A stretch of 64,000 nt of DNA from Shewanella donghaensis (GTDB taxonomy: Bacteria; Pseudomonadota; Gammaproteobacteria; Enterobacterales; Shewanellaceae): NCBI RefSeq assembly GCF_007567505.1, contig NZ_CP041783.1:1674001-1738000 (forward strand), given 5' to 3'. The position numbers and the translations under genes were made by a program. Shown here piece by piece: positions 29,244 to 40,239 of this stretch (position 1 is its first letter; every line of letters starts with the position of its first letter). The notes under the pieces were generated by a model. The model had not been told where the DNA came from, searched no databases, and was given only the letters and a program-made list of their open reading frames with translations.

Positions 29244-29954
29244 ATGACAAAAAAAATACTATTATTATTGATAATGCTTTCTTGTCCTTTAGCCGCTTTC
29301 GCCGCTGAAGATACCACTATGACTTATTCTTTATCGACCATTTCTGAGCTAGCTAAAGAGGCAGTAGCAAAAAAAATATCGCCACAGCCAAATGCTGTCA
29401 TTAATATTATCCCGCAAAACCTTGAAGGGAGGCTAGATCCTCCTGCATGTTTGCCACCTATTGCAGTGGAAATGGCTAGCGAAAGAGAGATCCGCCGCAC
29501 CAATACGGTAAAAATAAGCTGTATAAGCCCAGACTATGATTATCCTTGGCAAATGTTCATATCGGTAAAAGTGGAGATCACCTTCCCTGTCATAACGGCA
29601 AAAAATATTATTGAAAAAGGTGAACTGATTACCGCTGACAGCATCGAAATTAATTATGTCGACCAACACAGCATTCGAGGGCAGTTTTTTTCAAACAAAA
29701 AAGAGTTAATAGGAACCCGTTCAAAAAGGCGTGTATCAGCCAAGGCACCAATACTTAATAACAATTTATGCTTTGTTTGTAAGGGAGATTCGGTATCCAT
29801 TTACGCTAAAACAAACTCATTTGAAATAAAAACTGCCGGTGAGGCACTAAGAGATGGTAATATTGGTGATGCTATTAGAGTCAGAAATAGCAATTCTAAC
29901 AGGCGATTAGATGTCATAGTCACAGGCGTTGGCGAAGTTGAAGTTAGAATGTAA
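29244..29954 (+). CDS. flgA: Flagellar P-ring assembly chaperone FlgA
   Basis: A 236-residue periplasmic chaperone that helps FlgI polymerise. A signal peptide (MTKKILLLLIMLSCPLAAFAA) is followed by a variable domain with a Cys pair and a C-terminal SAF-type domain (IIEKGELITADSIEINYVD ... RVSAKAPILNN). First gene of the flgA-flgM-flgN cluster and divergent from cheV. Confidence 0.94.
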   Translation: MTKKILLLLIMLSCPLAAFAAEDTTMTYSLSTISELAKEAVAKKISPQPNAVINIIPQNLEGRLDPPACLPPIAVEMASEREIRRTNTVKISCISPDYDYPWQMFISVKVEITFPVITAKNIIEKGELITADSIEINYVDQHSIRGQFFSNKKELIGTRSKRRVSAKAPILNNNLCFVCKGDSVSIYAKTNSFEIKTAGEALRDGNIGDAIRVRNSNSNRRLDVIVTGVGEVEVRM

Positions 29955-29961
29955 AATATTC

Positions 29962-29988
29962 TAAAGTTTTTTTCCTGGTGGCCGATAC
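29962..29988 (+). promoter_or_regulatory. Sigma-28 (FliA) promoter of flgM
   Basis: TAAAGTTT, 11 bases, then GCCGATAC: seven of eight -10 bases and the whole -35 match the FliA consensus with exact spacing. It starts seven bases past the flgA stop and 39-65 bases before flgM, so the anti-sigma factor is under control of the sigma factor it inhibits. Confidence 0.93.
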
Positions 29989-30026
29989 CCTGTTAGGAAA
30001 ACCAAAACATTACGCTGGAGCCAAAC

Positions 30027-30359
30027 ATGGCAATTGATATTAATAATCTAAAAACAGCTTCTCATGCTCAATTGCGACCAAATCGCGATGCTGGAGCTGC
30101 TGGTAAAAATACTGACGCTGCGACAAGCAATACAGCTGCGCCAGTAAAAACTGACTCTGTCAGTATTACCGCTCAAGCACAGCAGTTGCAAGGAGCTCAG
30201 AGTAAAATGGCATCTTTACCGGAAGTTGACCAAAGCAAAGTTGATGCAATTAAATTAGCTATTTCAGAAGGCCGCTATAAAGTCGACCCTGAAAAATTAG
30301 CGGCTAATATTGCCAACTTCGAAGCTGATCTCAACGGATTGAATTTCGACCAAGAGTAA
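30027..30359 (+). CDS. flgM: Anti-sigma-28 factor FlgM
   Basis: A 110-residue protein, disordered at the N-terminus (Asn/Ala/Thr-rich), with the conserved FlgM C-terminus that binds FliA (DQSKVDAIKLAISEGRYKVDPEKLAANIANFE). It holds sigma-28 inactive until the hook is complete and FlgM is exported. Preceded by GGAG at about 30017. Confidence 0.96.
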   Translation: MAIDINNLKTASHAQLRPNRDAGAAGKNTDAATSNTAAPVKTDSVSITAQAQQLQGAQSKMASLPEVDQSKVDAIKLAISEGRYKVDPEKLAANIANFEADLNGLNFDQE

Positions 30360-30431
30360 CAACATAGTTACTCTTGATTTTATTAGCCATTCATTACATC
30401 AACGTAATGTGGTTTATTTAAAGAGTAAGTT

Positions 30432-30857
30432 ATGAATGAATTACTGCAGTTATTATCATTTCAGCACGATACTTTATCGTCGCTGAAATCTCTTGTGTCT
30501 GAAGAAAAAAAAGCTCTCACTGAACGTGATGCCGATACATTATTGTCACTTGCTAGAGATAAAGTGACCTGTCTCAATACGCTAAAGAACAATGATGAGC
30601 AACTTGCATCACACCCAGATAAAGCATTATTGAATACCAATGCTGAATTGAAGGTTAAAGTGGATGAAGCCAAAGTCATACTTGAGCAATGTAAGTCGAT
30701 TAATAACGAAAATGCCAGCTTAATTGAGCTTAATATTGCTAGCCTTAATCGCTTTTCACAAGCGTTACAAATGAGCCGAAACTCATCAAGTTTGACCTAT
30801 AATGATAAAGGCCGCACTTCTACGATTTCCTCGCTTGGGCAAAATCTAAAGGCTTAA
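30432..30857 (+). CDS. flgN: FlgK/FlgL export chaperone FlgN
   Basis: A 141-residue helical protein (LLQLLSFQHDTLSSLKSLVSEEKKALTERDADTLL is the typical FlgN start) that escorts the junction proteins to the export gate. It lies 72 bases after flgM, in the flgAMN arrangement, and is followed by a terminator. Confidence 0.92.
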   Translation: MNELLQLLSFQHDTLSSLKSLVSEEKKALTERDADTLLSLARDKVTCLNTLKNNDEQLASHPDKALLNTNAELKVKVDEAKVILEQCKSINNENASLIELNIASLNRFSQALQMSRNSSSLTYNDKGRTSTISSLGQNLKA

Positions 30858-30884
30858 TAAGCTTTCTTCTTGATCACAACCCAA

Positions 30885-30913
30885 TAAAAAACCGCTCATT
30901 AAGCGGTTTTTTT
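30885..30913. terminator. Bidirectional terminator between flgN and flgP
   Basis: Stem AACCGCT/AGCGGTT with flanking A and T tracts on both sides serves both converging transcripts. Confidence 0.9.
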
Positions 30914-30942
30914 ATGTGAACTCTTTTATGTCAATACAGTCA

Positions 30943-31398
30943 CTAAAAATAGGTCACATCTTTTATTTTTCGAGGGCGATTCTGCTGTTGGTATAGATTC
31001 CACACTTGAGCGAAATCTAACTCAAGCTCAGTGACATACATATCACCTGCAGGATAACTCTTAACCACCTTTGCTCCTTTAATCATTCCAGAAACATTAG
31101 CAGAAATCGTGTCGCTACTTAGCAGCCATTCATTCACCTGACTATTAGCATCAATTTGCTGACCGTAAACTTGCTCAGCTAATTCGCGATACGCAGCAAT
31201 CTTTGACGCTTGCATCGCCATCAACACTTTTTGAGATTGCTCATTACCGGGTTGAGTATCAAGAGGCGCATAGCCAATCGCTGTCAACTTAGGAAACTGT
31301 TCTGGCGCTTCTGTTTCCCATTGCACATATTTGTCATTAGATGCACATCCAGTCAACAATAGTGATGCGGTGAACGCTGCAAAAATAAATGATTTCAT
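30943..31398 (-). CDS. flgP: Flagellar outer-membrane lipoprotein FlgP
   Basis: A 151-residue LPP20-family lipoprotein: signal peptide with lipobox LLTGC near residue 18, then the family domain (KVLMAMQASKIAAYRELAEQVYGQQIDANSQV). In Vibrio FlgP, with FlgO, forms part of the outer-membrane H-ring/basal disc supporting the sheathed or polar motor. It shares a base with the flgO stop (31398), so it is translationally coupled to it. Confidence 0.92.
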   Translation of the reverse strand: MKSFIFAAFTASLLLTGCASNDKYVQWETEAPEQFPKLTAIGYAPLDTQPGNEQSQKVLMAMQASKIAAYRELAEQVYGQQIDANSQVNEWLLSSDTISANVSGMIKGAKVVKSYPAGDMYVTELELDFAQVWNLYQQQNRPRKIKDVTYF

Positions 31399-32096
31399 TA
31401 TTGTTCTCCTAAAATAGCAACGGTCGTCATGCCAGCCTGCTCATTCCGATAAAGTAAGCCATCTTTTGAAACGACTTTACCTGCGGGAAATAAATAACCA
31501 GGTAAACTTTTAGTCTGCACAAAAGTTTGCACCGCTGATACCACTCGATTATTTGCAACATTCACAATTCTGGCATTGACCGCTACGCCTTGTGAAGTGC
31601 TATCCATTGTCGCAACAACCACATGCGTAACAGGTAAATCAGAAGGGAGTTGAGTCCAATCTCTACTAAGAATAAATTCTCCCGTTGGGGTCGAACGTAA
31701 AGAATTAGCAACATTCAAATCGACGAGATTAAATTCATGACTATGGAAAGCAGCAATCATTCCTTGCTGTAATTGCAAACCAAGAGAATTAGTTTCGGCA
31801 TAATTGTCTAACTTAACGGGCGTTGAAATCAACAAGGGTTGGTCAGAGCGTAAACTATCGTTCTGCATCACTAATTCATTGACTATCTTTTCTGCCAGAA
31901 TATTAACTTCAGCTTTAGGCGCTAAACCCGACTTTTGAATATCGTAAGTAAGAACGTCTTGTTTAGGCTCTGAATCAAACCAAAAATTCGTTTCTTGACC
32001 GTCATTAACATAAGACAAGTCATCATGTTCTGATGGTGGTAAGCCAGCACAAGATGTCATCAATATCACAACAGGGATTAAACCAATTCGGCGCAT
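31398..32096 (-). CDS. flgO: Flagellar outer-membrane lipoprotein FlgO
   Basis: A 232-residue lipoprotein (MRRIGLIPVVILMTSCAG; lipobox MTSC) with the FlgO domain (LAEKIVNELVMQNDSLRSDQPLLISTPVKLD). FlgO is required for outer-membrane stability of polar flagella in Vibrio. Transcribed with flgP from a sigma-28-type promoter and divergent from flgT. Confidence 0.92.
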   Translation of the reverse strand: MRRIGLIPVVILMTSCAGLPPSEHDDLSYVNDGQETNFWFDSEPKQDVLTYDIQKSGLAPKAEVNILAEKIVNELVMQNDSLRSDQPLLISTPVKLDNYAETNSLGLQLQQGMIAAFHSHEFNLVDLNVANSLRSTPTGEFILSRDWTQLPSDLPVTHVVVATMDSTSQGVAVNARIVNVANNRVVSAVQTFVQTKSLPGYLFPAGKVVSKDGLLYRNEQAGMTTVAILGEQ

Positions 32097-32189
32097 AATG
32101 CATTCCTTTCTTTTATGCTTTGCTTCACTTAGTTGCTATTTATCACGAAGTTTATAGCAGCATAAAATGTCTAATTAACTCTACAAATG

Positions 32190-32216
32190 CTATCGGCAAC
32201 CACAACAGAAACTTTA
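32190..32216 (-). promoter_or_regulatory. Sigma-28 (FliA) promoter of flgOP
   Basis: On the minus strand TAAAGTTT, 11 bases, GCCGATAG: a near-perfect FliA promoter with exact spacing, about 94-120 bases upstream of flgO. Confidence 0.88.
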
Positions 32217-32256
32217 GCGAATTAAAAATGATCTCGAAGCTGCACTCGTCAATAAC

Positions 32257-32272
32257 AGGCACACTCTTTGCA
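32257..32272 (+). promoter_or_regulatory. Sigma-54 promoter of flgT
   Basis: AGGCAC-N5-TTGCA on the plus strand deviates from the RpoN consensus only at its first base, with exact spacing, about 93-108 bases before flgT. Together with the divergent sigma-28 box it splits control of the H-ring genes. Confidence 0.75.
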
Positions 32273-32300
32273 TTTATTTACCAAAGACTCGCTTTTGATA

Positions 32301-32327
32301 CGCTAGCGCCATTAAGTTGGCGTAGCA
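32301..32327. other. Inverted repeat upstream of flgT
   Basis: Imperfect arms GCTAGCGCCA and TTGGCGTAGC with a short loop in the flgT leader, with no T tract. Possibly a leader hairpin or operator. Confidence 0.4.
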
Positions 32328-32364
32328 TTACTCGTTCATCGTTAAGTTTAAACAAGTGATCAAT

Positions 32365-33558
32365 ATGATAATATTCATTAAAAACAGACAACTACTTCAA
32401 CTGACATTCATATTATTGCTCTTTGGTCTGACTAATGCACCAGTAATGGCTGAAATGGTAGAAGTAAGCGGAAAGGCAAACATTGTTAATGGTGACCTAG
32501 ATAAAGCACGTGAAGCGGCAATCAACCAAGCGTTAAACTACGCTAGCTTAAAAGCTGGGGTTAATTTTAGTAGTGAGCAAACCATTAATCAGGGTAACTT
32601 AACCCAAGATGCCTTTCAAATTCAGCGAATGGGTGAAGCGAATAATATTCAGTTAGTCTCCGAAATTGTAACAAATAAGGATATAACCGTTTTACTCAGG
32701 CTGGATCTTCAATCTAAATCAAACTTACAATCACAGCAATGTCACAGCCAAGAATTGAAAGCTGCGATTATGATCCCACAAGCGACCATTAATGACCGTT
32801 CACAACTGCGTTACGGGCAACTATTAACTTTTCCTAAAGCTCTATCTGAACAACTTGGCAAGACTCTAAATAGCCAATCCGATTATAGCTACGCTCGTAT
32901 TCATGCAGATGAAACCTTAGATCACACTAATGAACTGATTAACTTTAAAGGTAATAGAATTCCAAGTTGGCTTGGTGAAATCACCGATAGCCAATATATA
33001 TTGCAACCAGAAATTGTAGATATCTCTACAGCGCCTACATCAAGTTCATTTTTGGGATTTGTTACAGATGATCCGATGAGACAAATGAGCTTTAGGTTAT
33101 CTCTTTATCACGGTATCAGTGGTGAGAAGGTTTGGAGTAAAGATTATGCTGCAGAAGCTGAATGGGAATTTGAACGAAGCGAAAGTGTATCACCGACAAC
33201 CAAACGTTTTTGGCAATCAAATTATGGTCAAACCTTGGATCAGCTAATCCAACTGAGTACAAACGATATTGATAATCTCCTCAACTGCCGTCCACTACTA
33301 GGACAAATTGTGGCTAAACAAGGTAATAGAATTATCATTAATTTAGGTAGAAGAAACAATGTAAAAATGGGCGATAGCTTTCAAATCGTGCTACAACAAA
33401 ATATCCCCGACAGAGTAAATTTGATGAGAGCCGTTGCAACTAAAAATCGCGCCACCGTCACTATAGAGCAAGTCTCAGAAGAAAGTGCCACTGCTGTATT
33501 ACAAGGTATTGAGGCATCAGGTAACATTCAAATACAAGATATTGTCATTAAGATTTAA
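32365..33558 (+). CDS. flgT: Flagellar H-ring assembly protein FlgT
   Basis: A periplasmic protein of about 397 residues with a signal peptide (IFIKNRQLLQLTFILLLFGLTNAPVMA). The N-terminal domain (VEVSGKANIVNGDLDKAREAAINQALNYASLKAG) and a C-terminal SH3-like part (GNRIIINLGRRNNVKMGDSFQIV) match FlgT, the inner H-ring component in Vibrio. The start is unsure: GTG at 32356 is also in frame and neither has a strong ribosome binding site. Confidence 0.9.
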   Translation: MIIFIKNRQLLQLTFILLLFGLTNAPVMAEMVEVSGKANIVNGDLDKAREAAINQALNYASLKAGVNFSSEQTINQGNLTQDAFQIQRMGEANNIQLVSEIVTNKDITVLLRLDLQSKSNLQSQQCHSQELKAAIMIPQATINDRSQLRYGQLLTFPKALSEQLGKTLNSQSDYSYARIHADETLDHTNELINFKGNRIPSWLGEITDSQYILQPEIVDISTAPTSSSFLGFVTDDPMRQMSFRLSLYHGISGEKVWSKDYAAEAEWEFERSESVSPTTKRFWQSNYGQTLDQLIQLSTNDIDNLLNCRPLLGQIVAKQGNRIIINLGRRNNVKMGDSFQIVLQQNIPDRVNLMRAVATKNRATVTIEQVSEESATAVLQGIEASGNIQIQDIVIKI

Positions 33559-33657
33559 AACAGGAAAATATCGTTCAGCTCAAAATCTTAGGTGAACTAG
33601 ATAAAGTAAACTCAGAATTTTTGGCAAATCGACTTAATTAGAAAAGGTTTTCATACC

Positions 33658-36126
33658 ATGGCAACAACAAACTCATCATTCAATAATCAATTTGCGATCA
33701 GCCAGTTTAATGAATATTACCTGCCAAGTATCAACCGTAATACATTTGAAAAAGTAGACTCAAAAACAGCTTTTAAAAACAAATATAAACAAGATATATT
33801 TCAAGAAGATACTTTACATATAATTCTAGGGATAGACTCTGGTTTACTAGTCAACTACATCCTAGACACCCCAGTCAGTGAGGGAAGTAAATACATATTT
33901 ATAGAATTACCAGCTGTGCTATCTTTGCTAAATGTTGATATTCCTGAAGATAAGCAGGACTATATAAAAGTTCTTGATTTCGAGGGCTTCAACGACCATA
34001 TCGAGACAGCTAAAGACGATCTGTTCTTAATGAAAGATCAATTAAAAGTCACTCTTTCCCTGTCAGCATCAACTGGAGTAATTGAAGAGTATTCAGAGTT
34101 ATACAATAGGGTTAGCCACCTCCTTACAAGCTACATTGAGTCTCTTAAAGCTAATTTACAACAAAAACTATTTTTTACAGAACAGATGTATAACGTAGTA
34201 GAAAATAGACAACCAGCATCTCTATTAAAAGACACTTTTTGTGGTAAAACCTGTATGGTCATTGGTGGTGGACCATCTTTAGATGAAAACATAGAATGGA
34301 TAAAGTGTAATTACAATGAGTTATTCATTATTACCGTCTCACGATTCGCTTCAAAACTATCTCAGTTAGGTATTCCCGCACATATTATTGTCTCAATAGA
34401 TCCTCAAGAACATAGTTTTGAAGTTAATCGCGATATGATGAGCTTGGCAAAAGAAAGCTTACTGATTAACTCACATCACATTTGCCATAGAATTTTAGCC
34501 CAATGGCAAGGTCAATCACTTTTTCTTGGAGAGCAGCTTCCCTGGTGCGACACTGACAATATTCCGACAATTGGGCCAACAGTAACCAATAGCGCAGTAA
34601 GAATTGCCATAAAAATGGGCTTTAACCAAATTTTATTATCTGGCGTTGATTTTTGTCACTCAAGTACCGGCATGACTCATGCAAAAGGCAGCTTAGAATC
34701 TAAAGCAGGAAGTAATAATAGTAGGATTTACCAATGGGTAGAAACATATGCAGGTAAGTTAGCTGAAACACCAATACAACTACTTCATGCTGCACAAACA
34801 TTAGAAGAAGAAGTCGCACTTTTTCCACATGTAAATGTAATTAATCTGTCAAAAAATGCTGCAAAACTGAAGGGAATTACTCATAGTACAACCAATGAAT
34901 TAATATTAAACCCAGCGAATTGTTCACCTCAACAACTCCTTGATATGTTGCCTAATTCAACTAAAAACCATAAAAAATTCTTAATTTCACTGAAGCATAA
35001 CCTAACAAAAGCTAGCTCCGCGTTTTTGAACATAAAGAAGCTGTGTGATGAAGCACTATATTTAAATTCGGCATCAGAAAAACTCAACATTAATACTCAC
35101 CGTTATCAGAGTAAAATAAATAAAATTGAGAAAATAGAAGCTGAAATCAATAGAAAATATCCGATATTCAGTAAGCTCATTAAGATCTATGGTTATTTTG
35201 AATTTTCACAGTTTTTGACTACAAAAAAATCTGGAGGTTGGTCGCTTCAACAAATGCGCACAATGACGGCTAAATATTATACCGCCTATTATTTCATCGC
35301 TGAAAATTTATATGACTTGATTGAAACCTCTTTAGAAATAACCGCATCCCGATTAGAAGAAATAAAAGCAACCCCTTCCATTCCAATGCTAACTTCCCAA
35401 TGGAAAAAACACCTTCAGCCTGGGCGTTCTAGACTATGGTTATCTAACCAAAGTTCTGAATTTATCTCCTCTTTAACTGAAAATGAAAATACTGCATTAG
35501 GCAACCTGAATAAAGAGTATCAGCAGCAACTGACAGGCTTTTCTCATCCTTATTTCTCCATGAAAGAAGATTATGAAAATCTAGATAATACACTCGCAAA
35601 AATTATCGACTTGAAACAGCGGAAAAATATACCAGGGCTTGCATTACTTGCAGATAAGATTCAACCCTTGATGAAAGATGATTCATATGCGGTAAAATTA
35701 TTCCATTTAACAAATCATTACATTCATCTAATTAATGAAGATTATGAATCTGCATTAAAATCAGTTCAACATATTGCACCAGCCGATAGAACTGAAGTGG
35801 AAATGAAGCAAATATTGATGATCTCACTCAAACTGCATCAATTAGATTTAGCGGAAAAAACGCTCAGAGAGTTAGCACAATACAGTGACGAATACCTGCC
35901 GCAACATGCCCATATTTTATCTTTACAAGGTAATAATCAACAAGCATTAGATATGTATCTAAATTTCCTAGATAAATATCCCACCGATGAAAACACACTA
36001 ATTAAGCTAGGTGTTTTTCTTGCAGGGCTTGGGGAAATAAATAGTGCTAAATCCACTTTTGAACAGATACTATCGTTTAATCCAGATAACCTAACCGCAT
36101 CCAACTATTTAGCGCAGCTAACTTGA
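33658..36126 (+). CDS. Maf-like DUF115 protein with C-terminal TPR-like tail
   Basis: An 822-residue cytoplasmic protein. The central DUF115 (MptE-like, 'motility accessory factor') domain starts at the glycine-rich motif CMVIGGGPSLDENIEWIK (about residues 195-215) and continues with HIIVSIDPQEHSFEVN and the Asp/His-rich LLSGVDFCHSSTGMTHAKG (about 330-350). The C-terminal ~200 residues are helical, with TPR-like character (AEKTLRELAQYSDEYLPQHAHILSLQGNNQQALDMYLNFLDKYPTDENTLIKLGVFLAGLGEINSAKSTFEQIL). Maf proteins transfer pseudaminic or legionaminic acid to flagellin in several bacteria. The pse genes follow, so this is a probable flagellin glycosyltransferase. That is inference from family and context. 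Confidence 0.85.
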   Translation: MATTNSSFNNQFAISQFNEYYLPSINRNTFEKVDSKTAFKNKYKQDIFQEDTLHIILGIDSGLLVNYILDTPVSEGSKYIFIELPAVLSLLNVDIPEDKQDYIKVLDFEGFNDHIETAKDDLFLMKDQLKVTLSLSASTGVIEEYSELYNRVSHLLTSYIESLKANLQQKLFFTEQMYNVVENRQPASLLKDTFCGKTCMVIGGGPSLDENIEWIKCNYNELFIITVSRFASKLSQLGIPAHIIVSIDPQEHSFEVNRDMMSLAKESLLINSHHICHRILAQWQGQSLFLGEQLPWCDTDNIPTIGPTVTNSAVRIAIKMGFNQILLSGVDFCHSSTGMTHAKGSLESKAGSNNSRIYQWVETYAGKLAETPIQLLHAAQTLEEEVALFPHVNVINLSKNAAKLKGITHSTTNELILNPANCSPQQLLDMLPNSTKNHKKFLISLKHNLTKASSAFLNIKKLCDEALYLNSASEKLNINTHRYQSKINKIEKIEAEINRKYPIFSKLIKIYGYFEFSQFLTTKKSGGWSLQQMRTMTAKYYTAYYFIAENLYDLIETSLEITASRLEEIKATPSIPMLTSQWKKHLQPGRSRLWLSNQSSEFISSLTENENTALGNLNKEYQQQLTGFSHPYFSMKEDYENLDNTLAKIIDLKQRKNIPGLALLADKIQPLMKDDSYAVKLFHLTNHYIHLINEDYESALKSVQHIAPADRTEVEMKQILMISLKLHQLDLAEKTLRELAQYSDEYLPQHAHILSLQGNNQQALDMYLNFLDKYPTDENTLIKLGVFLAGLGEINSAKSTFEQILSFNPDNLTASNYLAQLT

Positions 36127-36148
36127 TTAAATAAAGTGAATCAATAAC

Positions 36149-37438
36149 ATGAGTGAACTCTTCCTAGAAAACATTAATATTATTAATCAAAGATGGCCTC
36201 AAATAGCCAAAAAGATAACGTTAGAATCAGTAAGCGAATTTGATGCCGTTCTTGTCACAGGAAAGAATCAAACAATCAGTGTAAACGGTATTCAATTAAG
36301 CAGCCGGCACAACCGCTTGTCGGAGGCAAAGCTATACATAGATCAATTATGCTCTAACTGTAACTCTATCACCCTTTACGGAATTGGTATGGGAGATGTT
36401 CCCAGCTTGCTCATTGATAAGAGCAATCTAAACATCATTAATGTAGCACCGTTAAACCTTAGTCTCTTCGCATTATTATTAACCTATACAGACCAAAGTG
36501 AATGGCTATCAGATCCAAGAGTCAACTTAATTCAGCCCGAGCAATATCAGTTAGCCGAAAATTATTTAGCTATAGCAGCAGATTTAGTTTTAGCTGATGA
36601 ACACAATTGTGTCATACGTGATTTTTTAGTCATGGAAAACAATCGTGAATTTATCAATTCAGTTCACTCAGCCAATGACCGAGAGATTGAAGAACTACAT
36701 AAACTCAATTTGGAGGCTTTAAATAGAGACCCAAGTGCAGAACACATCAAATTAAACACAAAAAATAATACTAAAGCGAGTATTATTGCTTCAGGTCCAA
36801 CACTCGAAGTCCATTATGAAGCGCTAAAGAAACAGCGAAATTTACCGCCTCAAGAAAGACCAACAATGATTGTAGTAGATACTGCATTAGTAGCGTTAAC
36901 AAGCCAAGGTATTATCCCAGATATCGTAGTAACTCTTGATAAAAACATTACTTTACAGCATTTTCCTGAGAAATTACCAAGTGATACAAGCCTAGTTTAT
37001 TTCCCTCACTCAAACCCTGATGTGATAAATAGTTGGAAAGGGAAAAAGTTTAACGCTTACTCTAATAGACCCATTTTTGATGAATGTCACAAAAATTCGC
37101 CTAAGATAAGATTGTATACCAACGGTAGTGTTATTCACCCAACTGTTGATTTAGCCGTTCAACTCGGACTGCAAGAGATTAGCCTATATGGATGTGATTT
37201 TAGTTACCCACATAATAAAACACACGCATACTGGCAAGATGGAGTATTAGGTCCCTCAATAAATTTAAAAAAGAATCACTGGGTATTAAATGGGCACAAT
37301 CAACGTGTACCCACAGACCTAAACTTTAGAGCCTATTTAAGATACCTAGAAATATATATATTGGCTAAGCCTGAAATCAAGTTTTATCAGTCAAGTAAGC
37401 TCGGAGCCAAAATTGCTGGCACTCATTACAGAGATTAA
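36149..37438 (+). CDS. Second Maf-like DUF115 protein
   Basis: A 429-residue protein with a DUF115 core (SIIASGPTLEVHYEALKKQ, about residues 210-230; GIIPDIVVTLDKNITLQHF; LGLQEISLYGCDFSYPHNKTHAYW). It has no TPR tail and is distinct from the larger neighbour, with which it forms a transcription unit (22-base gap). It is probably a second flagellin glycosyltransferase or an accessory to the first. Which protein it modifies cannot be told from sequence. Confidence 0.8.
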   Translation: MSELFLENINIINQRWPQIAKKITLESVSEFDAVLVTGKNQTISVNGIQLSSRHNRLSEAKLYIDQLCSNCNSITLYGIGMGDVPSLLIDKSNLNIINVAPLNLSLFALLLTYTDQSEWLSDPRVNLIQPEQYQLAENYLAIAADLVLADEHNCVIRDFLVMENNREFINSVHSANDREIEELHKLNLEALNRDPSAEHIKLNTKNNTKASIIASGPTLEVHYEALKKQRNLPPQERPTMIVVDTALVALTSQGIIPDIVVTLDKNITLQHFPEKLPSDTSLVYFPHSNPDVINSWKGKKFNAYSNRPIFDECHKNSPKIRLYTNGSVIHPTVDLAVQLGLQEISLYGCDFSYPHNKTHAYWQDGVLGPSINLKKNHWVLNGHNQRVPTDLNFRAYLRYLEIYILAKPEIKFYQSSKLGAKIAGTHYRD

Positions 37439-37441
37439 AAA

Positions 37442-37705
37442 ATGCAACATGAACAAATCATTCAACTTATTAAGTTGCTAACACAAACATCAGAGCAGTT
37501 TAGGCTAGGCAAAGAAGCCGAAGCCTCCCAAATGTTTCGGCAATGTATAAATCTACTAGAACAAATATTAAAATATCATGAGAATGCACAACATATTTCG
37601 GCATTATTGCCCATGATTCTAGAAGCGCAAGAAAAACATGATTGGCTAGGATTAGCTGACTATTTAGAATACGAAGTACCAAACTTACTAACAATCGTCA
37701 AATAA
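37442..37705 (+). CDS. Small helical protein of the maf unit
   Basis: An 87-residue, fully helical, soluble protein (QIIQLIKLLTQTSEQFRLGKEAEASQMFRQCINLLEQIL) with a TPR-like helical rhythm. It starts three bases after the second Maf-like gene, so it is translationally coupled to it. I do not recognise a named family. Small helical partners of this sort often follow maf genes; a chaperone or adaptor role is a guess. Confidence 0.75.
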   Translation: MQHEQIIQLIKLLTQTSEQFRLGKEAEASQMFRQCINLLEQILKYHENAQHISALLPMILEAQEKHDWLGLADYLEYEVPNLLTIVK

Positions 37706-40229
<2,524 letters not shown>

Positions 40230-40239
40230 GTGCTAGTTG

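Noticed and set aside
32120-32359. Plus-strand 79-codon frame upstream of flgT
   Set aside because: It spans the flgO sigma-28 box and the flgT sigma-54 box, has no ribosome binding site and no recognisable protein character.
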